From the NCBI RefSeq assembly GCF_051020955.1, contig NW_027476252.1:248001-312000 (forward strand): a stretch of DNA of 64,000 nucleotides. Reading direction: 5' to 3'. Both the position numbers and the translations under genes were made by a program. The notes beneath the pieces are model-generated. The model saw nothing but the letters and a program-made list of their open reading frames with translations, had not been told where the DNA came from and made no database searches. Each line of letters starts with the position of its first letter. Position 1 is the first letter of the stretch. This document shows, piece after piece, positions 1 through 15,700 of the stretch. This DNA is from Megalopta genalis. Taxonomy: Eukaryota > Arthropoda > Insecta > Hymenoptera > Halictidae.

Positions 1-2040
1 CACATTGGATATAAGTGATATAGCTTCAAAGGCAGACGAAACAAACGATTTAGCTTCAAAATCCGTGCGATACACATGTTTTAGCATCAAATCAATGCGA
101 TATAGAAGGTTTAGCTTCAAATCCAAGCGAAACACATGATTTAGCTTCATATCAATGCGCTGTAGAAGGTTTAGCTTCAAATCCATGCGAAACAAATGAT
201 TTAGCTTCAAACACTTGGGATGTATATGATATAGCTTCAAGTGCATGCGAAACAAACGAGTTAGCTTCAAATCCATGCGAATCAAATGATTTAGCTACAA
301 ATCAATCCGATGTAGAAGGTTTAGCTTCAAATCCATGCGAAACAATTGATTTAGCATCAAACAGTTGGGATATGAGTGATATAGCTTCAAATGCAGACTA
401 AACAAACGAGTTAGCTTCGTATCCGAGCGAAACACATGATTAAACTTCAAATCAATCCGATGTAGAAGGTTTAGCTTCAAATCCATGCGTAACAATTGAT
501 TTAGCATCAAACACTTGGGATATGAGTGATATAGCTTCAAATGCAGACTAAACAAAAAAGTTAGCTTCAAATTCAAGCAAAACACATGATTTATCTTCAA
601 ATCAATGCTATGTAAAAGGTTTAGCTTCAAAACCGTGCGACACTCATGATTTAGCTTCAAATCAATGCGCTGTAGAAGGTTTAGCTTCAAATCAATGCGA
701 AACAAATGATTTAGCATCAAACACATGGGATATAAGTGATATAGATTCAAATGCAGACGAAACAAACGATTTAACTTCAAAATCCGTGCGACACGCATGT
801 TTTAGCTTCAAATCAATGCGATGTAGAAGGTTTAGCTTCAAATCCATGCGAAACAATTGATTTAGCATCAAACACTTGGGATATGAGTGATATAGCTTCA
901 AATGCAGACTAAACAAACGAGTTAGCTTCAAATTCAAGTAAAACACATGATTTAGCTTCAAATCAATGCTATGTAGAAGGTTTAGCATCAAATCCATGGG
1001 AAACAAATGATTTAGCATCAAACACATTGGATATAAGTGATATAGCTTCAAAGGCAGACGAAACAAACGATTTAGCTTCAAAATCCGTGCGATACACATG
1101 TTTTAGCTTCAAATCAATGCGATATAGAAGGTTTAGCTTCAAATCCAAGCGAAACACATGATTTAGCTTCATATCAATGCGCTGTAGAAGGTTTAGCTTC
1201 AAATCCATGCGAAACAAATGATTTAGCTTCAAACACTTGGGATGTATATGATATAGCTTCAAGTGCATGCGAAACAAACGAGTTAGCTTCAAATCCATGC
1301 GAATCAAATGATTTAGCTACAAATCAATCCGATGTAGAAGGTTTAGCTTCAAATCCATGCGAAACAATTGATTTAGCATCAAACAGTTGGGATATGAGTG
1401 ATATAGCTTCAAATGCTGACTAAACAAACGAGTTAGCTTCGTATCCAAGCGAAACACATGATTAAACTTCAAATCAATCCGATGTAGAAGGTTTAGCTTC
1501 AAATCCATGCGAAACAATTGATTTAGCATCAAACACTTGGGATATGAGTGATATAGCTTCAAATGCAGACTAAACAAACGAGTTAGCTTCAAATTCAAGT
1601 AAAACACATGATTTAGCTTCAAATCAATGCTATGTAGAAGGTTTAGCTTCAAACCGTACGAACTCATGATTTAGCTTCAAATCAATGCGCTGTAGAAGGT
1701 TTAGCTTCAAATCCATGCGAAACAAATGATTTAGCATCAAACACATGGGATATAAGTGATTATAGCTTCAAATGCAGACGAAACAAACGATTTAGCTTCA
1801 AAATCCGTGCAAAACACATGATTAAGCTTCAAATCAATAGTATGTAGAATGTTTAGTTTCAAATCCATGCGACACAAATGATTTAGCTTCAGATATTTGC
1901 GATATGAGTGATGTAGCTTCAAATGCAGTCGAAACAAACGAGTTAGCTTCAAATCCAAGCGAAACACATGATTTAGATTCAAATCAATGCGATGTAGAAG
2001 GTTTAGCTTCAAATCCATGCGACACAAATGATTGAGCTTC
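1..2040 (+). repeat. Tandem ~1.02-kb superrepeat in zone I
   Basis: The sequence from base 1 recurs from base 1023 with offset 1022 (34 monomers plus 2 bases). I checked this at 61/1083, 121/1143, 241/1263 and 361/1383. Similarity weakens after about 540/1562, where single-base indels accumulate. Related copies of the same leading segment occur at 2765 and 4698. The right limit is approximate. Confidence 0.75.
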
Positions 2041-5000
2041 AAACACTTGGGATATAGATGATATAGCTTCAGCTGCATGCGAAACAAACGAGTTAGCTTC
2101 AAGTCCTTGCGAAACAAATGATTCAGCATCAGATACTTGCGATATAAGTGATATAGCTTCAATGCAGGGGAATCAAACGAGTTAGCTTCAATCCATGCAA
2201 AAACACATGATTAAGCTTCAAATCAATGCTATGAAGAAGGTTTAGCTTCAAATCCATGCGACACAAATGATTTAGCTTCAAATCCATGCGACACAAATGA
2301 TTTAGCTTCAGATACTTGCGATATAAATGTTATAGCTTGAAATGCAGATTAAACAAACGAGTTAGCTTTATATCCAAGCGAAACGCATGATTTAGATTCA
2401 AATCAATGCGATGTAGAAGGTTTAGCTTCAAGTCCATGGGACACAAATTATTTAGCTTCAAATACTTGCGATATAAGTGATATAGCTTCAAATGCAGACC
2501 AACCAAACGAGTTAGCTTCAAAATGCATGCGATACACATCATTTAGCTTCAAATCGATGCGAAGTATAAGGCTTAGCTTCAAATCTATGCGAAACCATTG
2601 ATTTAGCATCAAACACTTGGGATATGAGTGATATAGCTTCAAATGCAGACTAAACAAACGAGTTAGCTTCAAATTCAAGCGAAACACATGATTTAGCTTC
2701 AAATCAATGCGCTGTAGAAGGTTTAGCATCAAATCCATGGGAAACAAATGATTCAGCATCAAAACACATTGGATATAAGTGATATAGCTTCAAAGGCAGA
2801 CGAAACAAACGATTTAGCTTCAAAATCCGTGCGATACACATGTTTTAGCTTCAAATCCAAGCGAAACACATGATTTAGCTTCATATCAATGCGCTGTAGA
2901 AGGTTTAGCTTCAAATCCATGCGAAACAATTGATTTAGCTTCAAACACTTGGGATGTATATGATATAGCTTCAAGTGCATGCGAAACAAACGAGTTAGCT
3001 TCAAATCCATGCGAATCACATGATTTAGCTACAAATCAATCCGATGTAGAAGGTTTAGCTTCAAATCCATGCGAAACAATTGATTTAGCATCAAACACTT
3101 GGGATATGAGTGATATAGCTTCAAATGCAGACTAAACAAAAAAGTTAGCTTCAAATTCAAGCAAAACACATGATTTAGCTTCAAATCAATGCTATGTAAA
3201 AGGTTTAGCTTCAAAACCGTGCGACACTCATGATTTAGCTTCAAATCAATGCGCTGTAGATGGTTTAGCTTCAAATCCATGCGAAACAAATGATTTAGCA
3301 TCAAACACATGGGTTATAAGTGATATAGATTCAAATGCAGACGAAACAAACGATTTAACTTCAAAATCCGTGCGACACACATGTTTTAGCTTCAAATCAA
3401 TGCGATGTAGAAGGTTTAGCTTCAAATCCATGCGAAACAATTGATTTAGCATCAAACACTTGGGATATGAGTGATATAGCTTCAAATGCAGACTAAACAA
3501 CGAGTTAGCTTCAAATTCAAGTAAAACACATGATTTAGCTTCAAATCAATGCTATGTAGAAGGTTTAGCTTCAAAACCGTACGAAACTCATGATTTAGCT
3601 TCAAATCAATGCGCTGTAGAAGGTTTAGCTTCAAATCCATGCGAAACAAATGATTTAGCATCAAACACATGGGATATAAGTGATATAGCTTCAAATGCAG
3701 ACGAAACAAACGATTTAGCTTCAAAATCCGTGCAAAACACATGATTAAGCTTCAAATCAAAATCAATAGTATGTAGAATGTTTAGTTTCAAATCCAAGCG
3801 ACACAAATGATTTAGCTTCAGATATTTGCGATATGAGTGATGTAGCTTCAAATGCAGTCGAAACAAACGAGTTAGCTTCAAATCCAAGCAAAAACACATG
3901 ATTTAGATTCAAATCAATGCGATGTAGAATGTTTAGCTTCAAATCCATGCGACACAAATGATTGAGCTTCAAACACTTGGGATACAGATGATATAGCTTC
4001 AGCTGCATGCGAAACGAACGAGTTAGCTTCAAGTCCTTGCGAAACAAATGATTCAGCATCAGATACTTGCGATATAAGTGATATAGCTTCAAATGCAGGG
4101 AATCAAACGAGTTAGCTTCAAATCCATGCAAAACACATGATTAAGCTTCAAATCAATGCTATGAAGAAGGTTTAGCTTCAAATCCATGCGACACAAATGA
4201 TTTAGCTTCAAATCCATGCGACTACAAATGATTTAGCTTCAGATACTTGCGATATAAATGTTATAGCTTGAAATGCAGATTAAACAAACGAGTTAGCTTT
4301 ATATCCAAGCGAAACGCATGATTTAGATTCAAATCAATGCGATGTAGAAGGTTTAGCTTCAAGTCCATGGGATACAAATTATTTAGCTTCAAATACTTGC
4401 GATATAAGTGATATAGCTTCAAATGCAGACCAACCAAACGAGTTAGCTTCAAAATGCATGCGATACACATCATTTAGCTTCAAATCGATTGCGAAGTATA
4501 AGGCTTAGCTTCAAATCTATGCGAAACCATTGATTTAGCATCAAACACTTGGGATATGAGTGATATAGCTTCAAATGCAGACTAAACAAACGAGTTAGCT
4601 TCAAATTCAAGCGAAACACATGATTTAGCTACCTTAAATCAATGCGCTGTAGAAGGTTAGCATCAAATCCATGGGAAACAAATGATTTAGCATCAAACAC
4701 ATTGGATATAAGTGATATAGCTTCAAAGGCAAACGAAACAAACGATTTAGCTTCAAAATCCGTGCGATACACATGTTTTAGCTTCAAATCAATGCGATAT
4801 AGAAGGTTTAGCTTCAAATCCAAGCGAAACACATGATTTAGCTTCATATCAATGCGCTGTAGAAGGTTTAGCTTCAAATCCATGCGAAACAAATGATTTA
4901 GCTGCAAACACTTGGGATGTATATGATATAGCTTCAAGTGCATGCGAAACAAACGAGTTAGCTTCAAATCCATGCGAATCACATGATTTAGCTACAAATC

Positions 5001-8000
5001 AATCCGATGTAGAAGGTTTAGCTTCAAATCCATGCGAAACAATTGATTTAGCATCAACAGTTGGGATATGAGTGATATAGCTTCAAATGCAGACTAAACA
5101 AACGAGTTAGCTTCGTATCCAAGCGAAACACATGATTAAACTTCAAATCAATCGATGTAGAAGGTTTAGCTTCAAATCCATGCGTAACAATTGATTTAGC
5201 ATCAAACACTTGGATATGAGTGATATAGCTTCAAATGCAGACTAAACAAAAAGTTAGCTTCAAATTCAAGCAAAACACATGATTTAGCTTCAAATCAATG
5301 CTATGTAAAAGGTTTAGCTTCAAAACCGTGCGACACTCATGATTTAGCTTCAAATCAATGCGCTGTAGATGGTTAGCTTCAAATCCATGCGAAACAAATG
5401 ATTTAGCTTCAAACACTTGGGATGTATATGATATAGCTTCAAGTGCATGCGAAACAAACGAGTTAGCTTCAAATCCATGCGAATCACATGATTTAGCTAC
5501 AAATCAATCCGATGTAGAAGGTTTAGCTTCAAATCCATGCGAAAGCAATTGATTTAGCATCAAACACTTGGGATATGAGTGATATAGCTTCAAATGCAGA
5601 CTAAACAAAAAGTTAGCTTCAATTCAAGCAAAACACATGATTTAGCTTCAAATCAATGCTATGTAAAAGGTTTAGCTTCAAAACCGTGCGACACTCATGA
5701 TTTAGCTTCAAATCAATGCGCTGTAGATGGTTTAGCTTCAAATCCATGCGAAACAAATGATTTAGCATCAAACACATGGGATATAAGTGATATAGATTCA
5801 AATGCAGACGAAACAAACGATTTAACTTCAAAATCCGTGCGACACACATGTTTTAGCTTCAAATCAATGCGATGTAGAAGGTTTAGCTTCAAATCCATGC
5901 AAAACACATGATTAAGCTTCAAATAAATGCTTTGTAGAACGATTAGCTTCAAATCCATGCGAAACAAATGATTTATGTTCAGATACTTGCGATATAAGTG
6001 ACGTAGCAGCAATACGACTAAACAAACGAGTTAGCTTCATATCCAAGCAAAACACATGATTTAGATTCAAATCAATGCGATGTAGAAGGTTTAGCTTCAA
6101 ATCATGCGACACAAATTATTGAGCTTCAATTACTTGGACTATAAGTGATATAGCTTCAAATGCCGTCGAAACAAACGAGTTAGCTCCATATCCAAGCGAA
6201 ACACATGATTTAGATTCAAATCAATGCGATGTAGAAGGTTTTGCTTCAAATCATGCGACACAAATGATTGAGCTTCAAACACTTGGGATATAAGTGATAT
6301 AGCTTCTGCTGCATGCGAAACAATCGAGTTAGCTTCAAGTCCATGCGAAACACATGATTTAGATTCAAATCAATGCGATGTAGAAGGTTTAGCTTCAAAT
6401 CCATGGGATACAAATTATTTAGCTTCAAATACTTGCGATATAAGTGATATACCTTCAAATGCAGACCAACCAAACGAGTTAGCTTCAAAATGCATGCGAT
6501 ACACATCATTTAGCTTCAAATCGATTCGAAGTATAAGGCTTAGCTTCAAATCAATGCGAAACAATTGATTTAGCATCAAACACTTGGGATATGAGTGATA
6601 AAGCTTCAAATGCAGACTAAACAAACGAGTTAGCTTCAAATTCAAGCGAAACACATGATTTAGCTTCAAATCAATGCGCTGTAGAAGGTTTAGCATCAAA
6701 TCCATGGGAAACAAATGATTTAGCATCAAACACATGGGATATAAGTGATATAGATTCAAATGCAGACGAAACAGACGATTTAGCTTCAAAATCCGTGCGA
6801 CACACATGTTTTAGCTTCAAATCAATGCGATGTAGAAGGTTTAGCTTCAAATCAAGCGAAACACATGATTTAGCTTAATATCAATGCGCTGTAGAAGGTT
6901 TAGCTTCAAATCCATGCGAAACAAATGATTTAGCTTCAAACACTTCGGATTTAGGTGACATAGCTTCAAGTGCATGCGAACAAACGAGTTAGCTTCTAAT
7001 CCATGCGGGACACACGATTTGCTTCAAATCAATGCGATGTAGAAGGTTTAGCTTCAAATCCATGCGACACAAATGATTGTGCTTCAAACACTTGGGATAT
7101 AGATGATATAGCTTCAGCTGCATGCGAAACAAACGAGTTAGCTTCAAGTCCTTGCGAAACAAATGATTCAGCATCAGATACTTGCGATATAAGTGATATA
7201 GCTTCAAATGCAAGGCAATCAAACGAATTAGCTTCAAATCAATGCAAAACACATGATTAAGCTTCAAATAAATGCTTTGTAGAACGATTAGCTTCAAATC
7301 ATGCGAAACAAATGATTTATGTTCAGATACTTGCGATATTAAGTGACGTAGCAGCAAATACGACTAAACAAACGAGTTAGCTTCATATCCAAGCAAAACA
7401 CATGATTTAGATTCAAATCAATGCGATGTAGAAGGTTTAGCTTCAAATCCATGCGACACAAATGATTGAGCTTCAAACACTTGGGATACAGATGATATAG
7501 CTTCAGCTGCATGCGAAACAAACGAGTTAGCTCCATATCAAGCGAAACACATGATTTAGATTCAAATCAATGCGATGTAGAAGGTTTAGCTTCAAATCCA
7601 TGCGAAACAAATGATTTAGCTTCAAACACTTGGGATATAAGTGATATAGCTTCAGCTGCATGCGAAACAAACGAGTTAGCTTCAAGTCCATGCGGGACAC
7701 ACGATTTTGCTTCAAATCAATGCCATGTAGATGGTTTAGCTTCAAATCCATGCGACACAAATGAATTAGCATCAGATACATGCGATACAGGTGATATAGC
7801 TTCCAATGCAGGAGAAACAAACGAGTTAGCTGCAATTCCATGCAAAACACATGATTAAGCTTCAAATCAATAGTATGTAGAATGTTTAGTTTCAAATCAT
7901 GCGACACAAATGATTTAGCTTCAGATACTTGCGATATGAGTGATGTAGCTTCAAATGCAGTCGAAACAAACGAGTTAGCTTCAAATCCATGCAAAACACA

Positions 8001-11000
8001 TTATTAAGCTTCAAATCAATGCGATGTAGAAGGTTTAGCTTTAAATCCATGCGACACAAATGATTGTGCTTCAAACACTTGGGATATAGATGATATAGCT
8101 TCAGCTGCATGCGAAACAAACGAGTTAGCTTCAAGTCCTTGCGAAACAAATGATTCAGCATCAGATACTTGCGATATAAGTGATATAGCTTCAAATGCAA
8201 GGCAATCAAACGAGTTAGCTTCAAATCCATGCAAAACACATGATTAAGCTTCAAATAAATGCTTTGTAGGAGGATTAGCTTCAAATCCATGCGAAACAAA
8301 TGATTTATGTTCAGATACTTGCGATATAAGTGACGTAGCAGCAAATACGACTAAACAAACGAGTTAGCTTCATATCCAAGCGAAACACATGATTTAGATT
8401 CAAATCAATGCGATGTAGAAGGTTTAGCTTCAAATCCATGCGACACAAATTATTGAGCTTCAATTACTTGGGCTATAAGTGATATAGCTTCAAATGCAGT
8501 CGGAACAAACGAGTTAGCTCCATATCCAAGCGAAACACATGATTTAGATTCAAATCAATGCGATGTAGAAGGTTTAGCTTCAAATCATGCGACACAAATG
8601 ATTGAGCTTCAAACACTTGGGATATAAGTGATATAGCTTCAGCAGCATGCGAAACAAACGAGTTAGCTTCAAGTCCATGCAAAACACATGATCCAGCTGC
8701 AAATCAATGCGATGGAGAAGGTTTAGCTTCAAAACCATGGGATACAAATTATTTAGCTTCAAATACTTGCGATATAAGTGATATAGCTTCAAATGCAGAC
8801 CAACCAAACGAGTTAGCTTCAAAATGCATGCGATACACATCATTTAGCTTCAAATCGATGCGAAGTATAAGGCTTAGCTTCAAATCTATGCGAAACATTT
8901 GATTTAGCATCAAACACTTGGGATATGAGTGATATGGCTTCAAATGCAGACTAAACAAACGAGTTAGCTTCAAATTCAAGCGAAACACATGATTTAGCTT
9001 CAAATCAATGCGCTGTAGAAGATTTAGCATCAAATCCATGGGAAACATATGATTTAGCATCAAACACATGGGATATAAGTGATATAGCTTCAAAGGCAGA
9101 CGAAACAAACGATTTAGCTTCAAAATCCGTGCGATACACATGTTTTAGCTTCAAATCAATGCGATATAGAAGGTTTAGCTTCAAATCCAGCGAAACACAT
9201 GATTTAGCTTCATATTAATGCGCTGTAGAAGGTTTAGCTTCAAATCCATACGAAACAAATGATTTAGCATCAAACACATGGGATATAAGTGATATAGCTT
9301 CAAATGCAGACGAAACAAACGATTTAGCTTCAAAATCCGTGCAAAACACATGATTACGCTTCAAATCAATAGTAAGTAGAATGTTTAGTTTCAAATCCAT
9401 GCGACACAAATGATTTAGCTTCAGATAGTTGCGATATGAGTGATATAGCTTCAAATGAAGTCGAAACAAACGAGTTAGCTTCAAATCCAAGCGAAACACA
9501 TGATTTAGATTCAAATCAATGCGATGTAGAAGGTTTAGCTTCAAATCCATGCGACACAAATGATTGAGCTTCAAACACTTGGATATAGATGATATAGCTT
9601 CAGCTGCATGCGAAACAAACGAGTTAGCTTCAAGTCCTTGCGAACAAATGATTCATCATCAGACACTTGCGATATAAGTGATATAGCTTCAAATGCAGGT
9701 GAATCAAACGAGTTAGCTTCAAATCCATGCAAAACACATGATTAAGCTTCAAATCAATGTTATGAAGAAGGTTTAGCTTCAAATCCATGCGACACAAATG
9801 ATTTAGCTTCAGATACTTGCGATATAAATGATGTAGCTTCAAATGCAGATTAAACAACGAGTTAGCTTTATATCCAAGCGAAACGCATGATTTGGCTTCA
9901 AATCAATGCGATGTAGAAGGATTAGCTTCAAATCCATGCGAAACAAATGATTATGTACAGATACTTGCGATATAAGTGATATAGCTGCAAATGCGACTAA
10001 ACAAACGAGTTAGCTTCATATCAAGCGAAACACATGATTTAGCTTCAGATACTTGCGATATAAGTGATATAGCATCAAATCCATGCGACACAAATTATTG
10101 AGCTTCAATTACTTGGGCTATAAGTGATATAGCTTCAAATGCAGTCGGAACAAACGAGTTAGCTCCATATCCAAGCGAAACACATGATTTAGATTCAAAT
10201 CAATGCGATGTAGAAGTTTAGCTTCAAATCCATGCGACACAAATGATTGAGCTTCAAACACTTGGGATATAAGTGATATAGCTTCAGCTGCATGCGAAAC
10301 AAACGAGTTAGCTCAAGTCCATGCGAAACACATGATCCAGCTGCTAATCAATGCGATGGAGAAGGTTTAGCATCAAATCCATGGGATACAAATTATTTAG
10401 CTTCAAACACTTGGATATGAGTGATAATGCTTCAAATGCAGACTAAACAAACGATTTAGCTTCAAAATCCGTGCGATACACATGTTTTAGCTTCAAATAA
10501 TGCGATATAGAAGGTTTAGCTTCAAATCCAAGCGAAACACATGATTTAGCTTCACATCAATGCGCTGTAGAAGGTTTAGCTTCAAATCCATGCGAAACAA
10601 ATGATTTAGTTTCAAACACTTGGGATGTATGTGAAATAGCTTCAAGTGCATGCGAAACAAACGAGTTAGCTTCAAATCATGCGAATCACATGATTTAGCT
10701 ACAAATCAATCCGATATAGAACGTTTAGCTTCAAAATCCATGCGAAACAAATGATTTAGCTTCAGATTCTTGCGATATAAGTGATGTAGCTTCAAATGCA
10801 AACTAAACAAACGAGTTAGCTTCATATCAAGCGAAACACATGATTAGATTCAAATCAATGCGATGTAGAAGGTTTAGCTTCAAATCCATGCGACACAAAT
10901 GATTGAGCTTCAATTACTGGGGCTATAAGTGATATAGCTTCAAATGCAGTCGAAACAAACGAGTTAGCTCCATATCCAAGCGAAACACATGATTTAGATT

Positions 11001-12715
11001 CAAATCAATGCGATGTAGAAGGTTTAGCTTCAAATCCATGCGACACAAATGATTGAGCTTCAAACACTTGGGATATAAGTGATATAGCTTCAGCTGCATG
11101 CGAAACAAACGAGTTAGCTTCAAGTCCATGCGAAACACATGATCCAGCTGCAAATCAATGCGATGGAGAAGGTTAGCTTCAAATCCATGGGATACAAATT
11201 ATTTAGCTTCAAACACTTGGGATATGAGTGATAAAGCTTCAAATGCAGACTAAACAAACGATTTAGCTTCAAAATCCGTGCGATACACATGTTTTAGCTT
11301 CAAATCAATGCGATATAGAAGGTTTAGCTTCAAATCCAAGCGAAACACATGATTTAGCTTCATATCAATGCGCTGTAGAAGGTTTAGCTTCAAATCCATG
11401 CGAACAAATGATTTAGCTTCAAACACTTGGGATGTATGTGAAATAGCTTCAAGTGCATGCGAAACAAACGAGTTAGCTTCAAATCCATGCGAATCACATG
11501 ATTTAGCTACAAATCAATCCGATGTAGAACGTTTAGCTTCAAATCCATGCGAAACAAATGATTTAGCTTCAGATTCTTGCGATATAAGTGATGTAGCTTC
11601 AAATGCAGACTAAACAAACGAGTTAGCTTCATATCCAAGCGAAACACATGATTTAGATTCAAATCAATGCGATGTAGAAGGTTTAGCTTCAAATCCATGC
11701 GACACAAATGATTGAGCTTCAATTACTGGGCTATAAGTGATATAGCTTCAAATGCAGTCGAAACAAACGAGTTAGCTCCATATCCAAGCGAAACACATGA
11801 TTTAGATTCAATCAATGCGATGTAGAAGGTTTAGCTTCAAATCCATGCGACACAAATGATTGAGCTTCAAACACTTGGGATATAGATGATATAGCTTCAG
11901 CTGCATGCGAAACAAACGAGTTAGCTTCAAGTCCTTGCGAAACAAATGATTCAGCATCAGATACTTGCGATATAAGTGATACAGCTTCAAATGCAGGGGA
12001 ATCAAACGAGTTAGCTTGAAATCCATGCAAAACACATGATTAAGCTTCAAATAAATGCTTTGTAGAAGGATTAGCTTCAAATCCATGCGACACAAATTTT
12101 TGAGCTTCAATTACTTGGGCTATAAGTGATATAGCTTCAAATGCAGTCGAAACAAACTAGTTAGCACCATATCCAAGCAAAACACATGATTTAGATTCAA
12201 ATCAATGCGATGTAGAAGGTTTAGATTCAAATCCATGCGACACAAATTATTGAGCTTCAATTACTTGGGCTATAAGTGATACAGCTTCAAATGCAGTCGA
12301 TACAAACGAGTTAGCTCCATATCCAAGCGAAACACATGATTTAGATTCAAATCAATGCGATGTAGAAGGTTTAGCTTCAAATCCATGCGACACAAATGAT
12401 TGAGCTTCAAACACTTGGGATATAAGTGATATAGCTTCAGCTGCATGCGAAACAAACGAGTTAGCTTCAAAATGCATGCGATACACATCATTTAGCTTCA
12501 AATCGATGCGAAGTATAAGGCTTAGCTTCAAATCTATTCGAAACCATTGATTTAGCATCAAACACTTGGGATATGAGTGATATAGCTTCAATGCCGACTA
12601 AACAAACGAGTTAGCTTCGTATCCAAGCGAAACACATGATTAAACTTCAAATCAATCCGATGTAGAAGGTTTAGCTTCAAATCCATGCGAAACAATTGAT
12701 TTAGCATCAAACACT
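1..12715 (+). repeat. Satellite zone I (stop-bearing, indel-rich subfamily)
   Basis: Monomers here carry diagnostic variants: GCGCTGTAGAAGG in B, GGGATATGAGTG in D, GCAGACTAAACAAAC in E (a stop codon in the forward peptide frame) and GTGCGATACACATGTTTTAG. Single-base losses from short homopolymers are frequent, for example near 5055, 5153, 5213, 6102, 7300 and 7537, so phase drifts. Duplications about 1.02 kb apart (1 against 1023) and about 1.93 kb apart (2330-2542 against 4261-4473; 2765 against 4698) are visible. No gene is supported. The right boundary is the switch near 12715 to tails of the GCAGACGAATCAAACGGG type and is approximate. Confidence 0.75.
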
Positions 12716-15700
12716 TGCGATATAAGTGATATAGCGGCAAATGCAGACGAATCAAACGGGATAGCTTCAAAATCCATGCGATACATATCATTTAGCTTCA
12801 ATTCGATACGATGTAGAAGGTTTAGCTTCAAATCGATGCGAAACACATGATTTATCATCAGATACTTGCGATATAACTGATATAGCTTCAAATGCAGGGG
12901 AAACAAACGAGTTAGCATCAAATCCATGCAAACCACATGATTTAGCTTCAAATCAATACGATGTAGAAGTTTTAGCTTCAAATCCATGCGAAACAAATGA
13001 TTTAGCTTCAGATACTTGCGATATAAGTGATATATCATCAAATCCAGGCGAAACGAACCAGTTAGCATCAAATCCATGCAAAACACATGATTTAGCTTCA
13101 AATCAATGCGATGTAGAAGACTTAGCTTCAAATCCAAACGAAACACATGATTTAGCTTTAAATCCATGCGAAATAGAAGGCTTAACTTCAAATCCATGCG
13201 AAACAAATGATTTAGCTTCAAATCAATACGATGTAGAAGGTTTAGCTTCAAATCCATGCGAAACAAAAGATTTAGCTTCAGATACTTGCGATATAAGTGA
13301 TATAGCTTCAATGCAGGAGAAACAAACGAGTTAGCTTTAAAATCCATGCGATACACATGGTTTAGCTGAAAATCAATGCGATGTTGAAGGTTTACCTTCA
13401 AATCAATGCGAAACAAATGATTTAGCATCAGATACTTGCGATATAACTGATATAGCTTCAAATGCAGACGAATCAAACGTGTTAGCTTCAAAATCAATGC
13501 GATACACATCATTTAGCTCTAAATCCATGCGAAATAGAAGGCTTAGCTTCAAATTCATGCGAAACACATGATTTAGCTGCAAATAAATGCGATGTAGAAG
13601 GCTTAGCTTCAAATCCAAGCGAAACAAATGATTTAGCTTCAAACACTTGCGATATAAGTGATATAGCATCAAATGCAGGCGAAACGAACGAGTTAGCTTC
13701 AAATCCATGAGAAACACATGATTTAGCTGCAAATCAAGGCGATGTAGAAGGTTTAGCTTCAAATCCATGCGAAACAAATGATTTAGCATCAGATACTTGC
13801 GATATAACTGATATAGCTTCAAATGCAGGGGAAACACAGACTTAGCATGAAATCCAAGCGAAACACATGATTTATCTACAAATCAATGCGATGTAGAAGG
13901 TTTAGCTTCAAATCCATGCGAAACAAATGATTTAGCTTCAAACACTTGTGATATAAGTGATGTAGCTGCAAATGCAGACGAATCTAACGGGGTAGCTTCA
14001 AAATCCATGCGATACATATCATTTAGCTTCAAATCAATGCGATGTAGAAGTTTTAGCTTCAAATCCATTCGAAACAAATGATTTAGCTTCAGATACTTGC
14101 AATATAAGTGATATAGCATCAAATCCAGGCGAAACGAACGAGTTAGCATCAAATCCATGCAAAACACATGATTTAGCTACAAATCAATGCGGTGTAGAAG
14201 GTTTAGCTTCAAATCCAAGCGAAACAAATGATTTAGCTTCAAAGACTTGCGATATAAGTGATATAGCATCAAATGCAGGCGAAACGAACGAGTTAGCTTC
14301 AAATCCATGAGAAACACATGATTTAGCTGCAAATCAAGGCGATGTAGAAGATTTAGCTTCAAATCCATGCGAAACAAATGATTTAGCATCAGATACTTGC
14401 GATATAAGTGATATAGCTTTAAATGCAAGGAGAAACAGACGAGTTAGCAACAAATCCAAGCAAAAAACATGATTTAGTTTCAAATCAATGCGATGTAGAA
14501 GGTTTAGCTTCAAATCCATGCGAAACATATGATTTAGGTTCAGATACTTTCGATATAAGTGATATAGCTTCGAATTCAGAAGAAACAAACGACATAGCTT
14601 CAAATCAATACGATATAGAAGGTTTAGCTTCAAATCAATACGATGTAGAAGTTTTAGCTTCAAATCCATGCGAAACAAATGATTTAGCATCAGATACTTG
14701 CGATATCAGTGTTATAGCATCAAATGCAGGCGAAATGAACGAGTTAGCATCAAATCCATGCAAAACACATGATTTTGCTTCAAATCAATTCGAAATAGAA
14801 GGCTTAGCTTCAAATCCATGAGAAATAAATGGGATACCTTCTAATACTTGCGATATAAATAAAATATCTTCAAGTGAAGGCGAAACAAACGAGGCAGCTT
14901 TAAATAAATGCGATGTGGAAGGTTTAGCTTCAAATCCATGCTAAACAAATCATTTAGCATCAGATACTTGCGATATAACTGATATAGCTTCAAATGCAGG
15001 GGAGACAAACGAGTTAGCATCAAATCCATGCAAAACACATGATTTAGCTTCAAATCAATTCGATGTAGATGGTGTACCTTCAAATCCAAGCGAAACACAT
15101 GATTTAGCTTCAAATCAATGCGATGTAGAAGGTTTAGCTACAAATCCATGCGAAACAAATGATTTAGCTGCAAACCAAGGCGATGTAGAAGGTTTAGCTT
15201 CAAATCCATGCTAAACAAATCATTTAGCATCAGATACTTGCGATATAACTGATATAGCTTCAAATGCAGGGCAAACACCGAGTTAGCATGAAATCCATGC
15301 AAAACATATGATACAGCTTCAAATCAATGCGATGTAGAAGGTTTAGCTTCAAATCCATGCGAAACAAATGATTTAGCATCAGATACTTGAGATATAACTG
15401 ATATTGCTTCAAATGCAGACGAATCAAACGAGTTAGTTTCAATATCCATGCGGTACACATCATTTAGCTTTAAATCCATGCGAAGTAGAAGGCTTAGCTT
15501 CAAATCCATACGAAACAAATGTTTTAGCATCAGATACTTGCGATATAAATGATATAGCTTCAAATGCAGGGGAAACAAACGAGTTAGCATCAAATCCATG
15601 CAAAACACATGATTTAGCTTCAAATCATGCGATGTAGAAGGTTTAGCTACAAATCCATGCGAAACAAATGATTTAGCATCAAACACTTGAGATATAAGTG

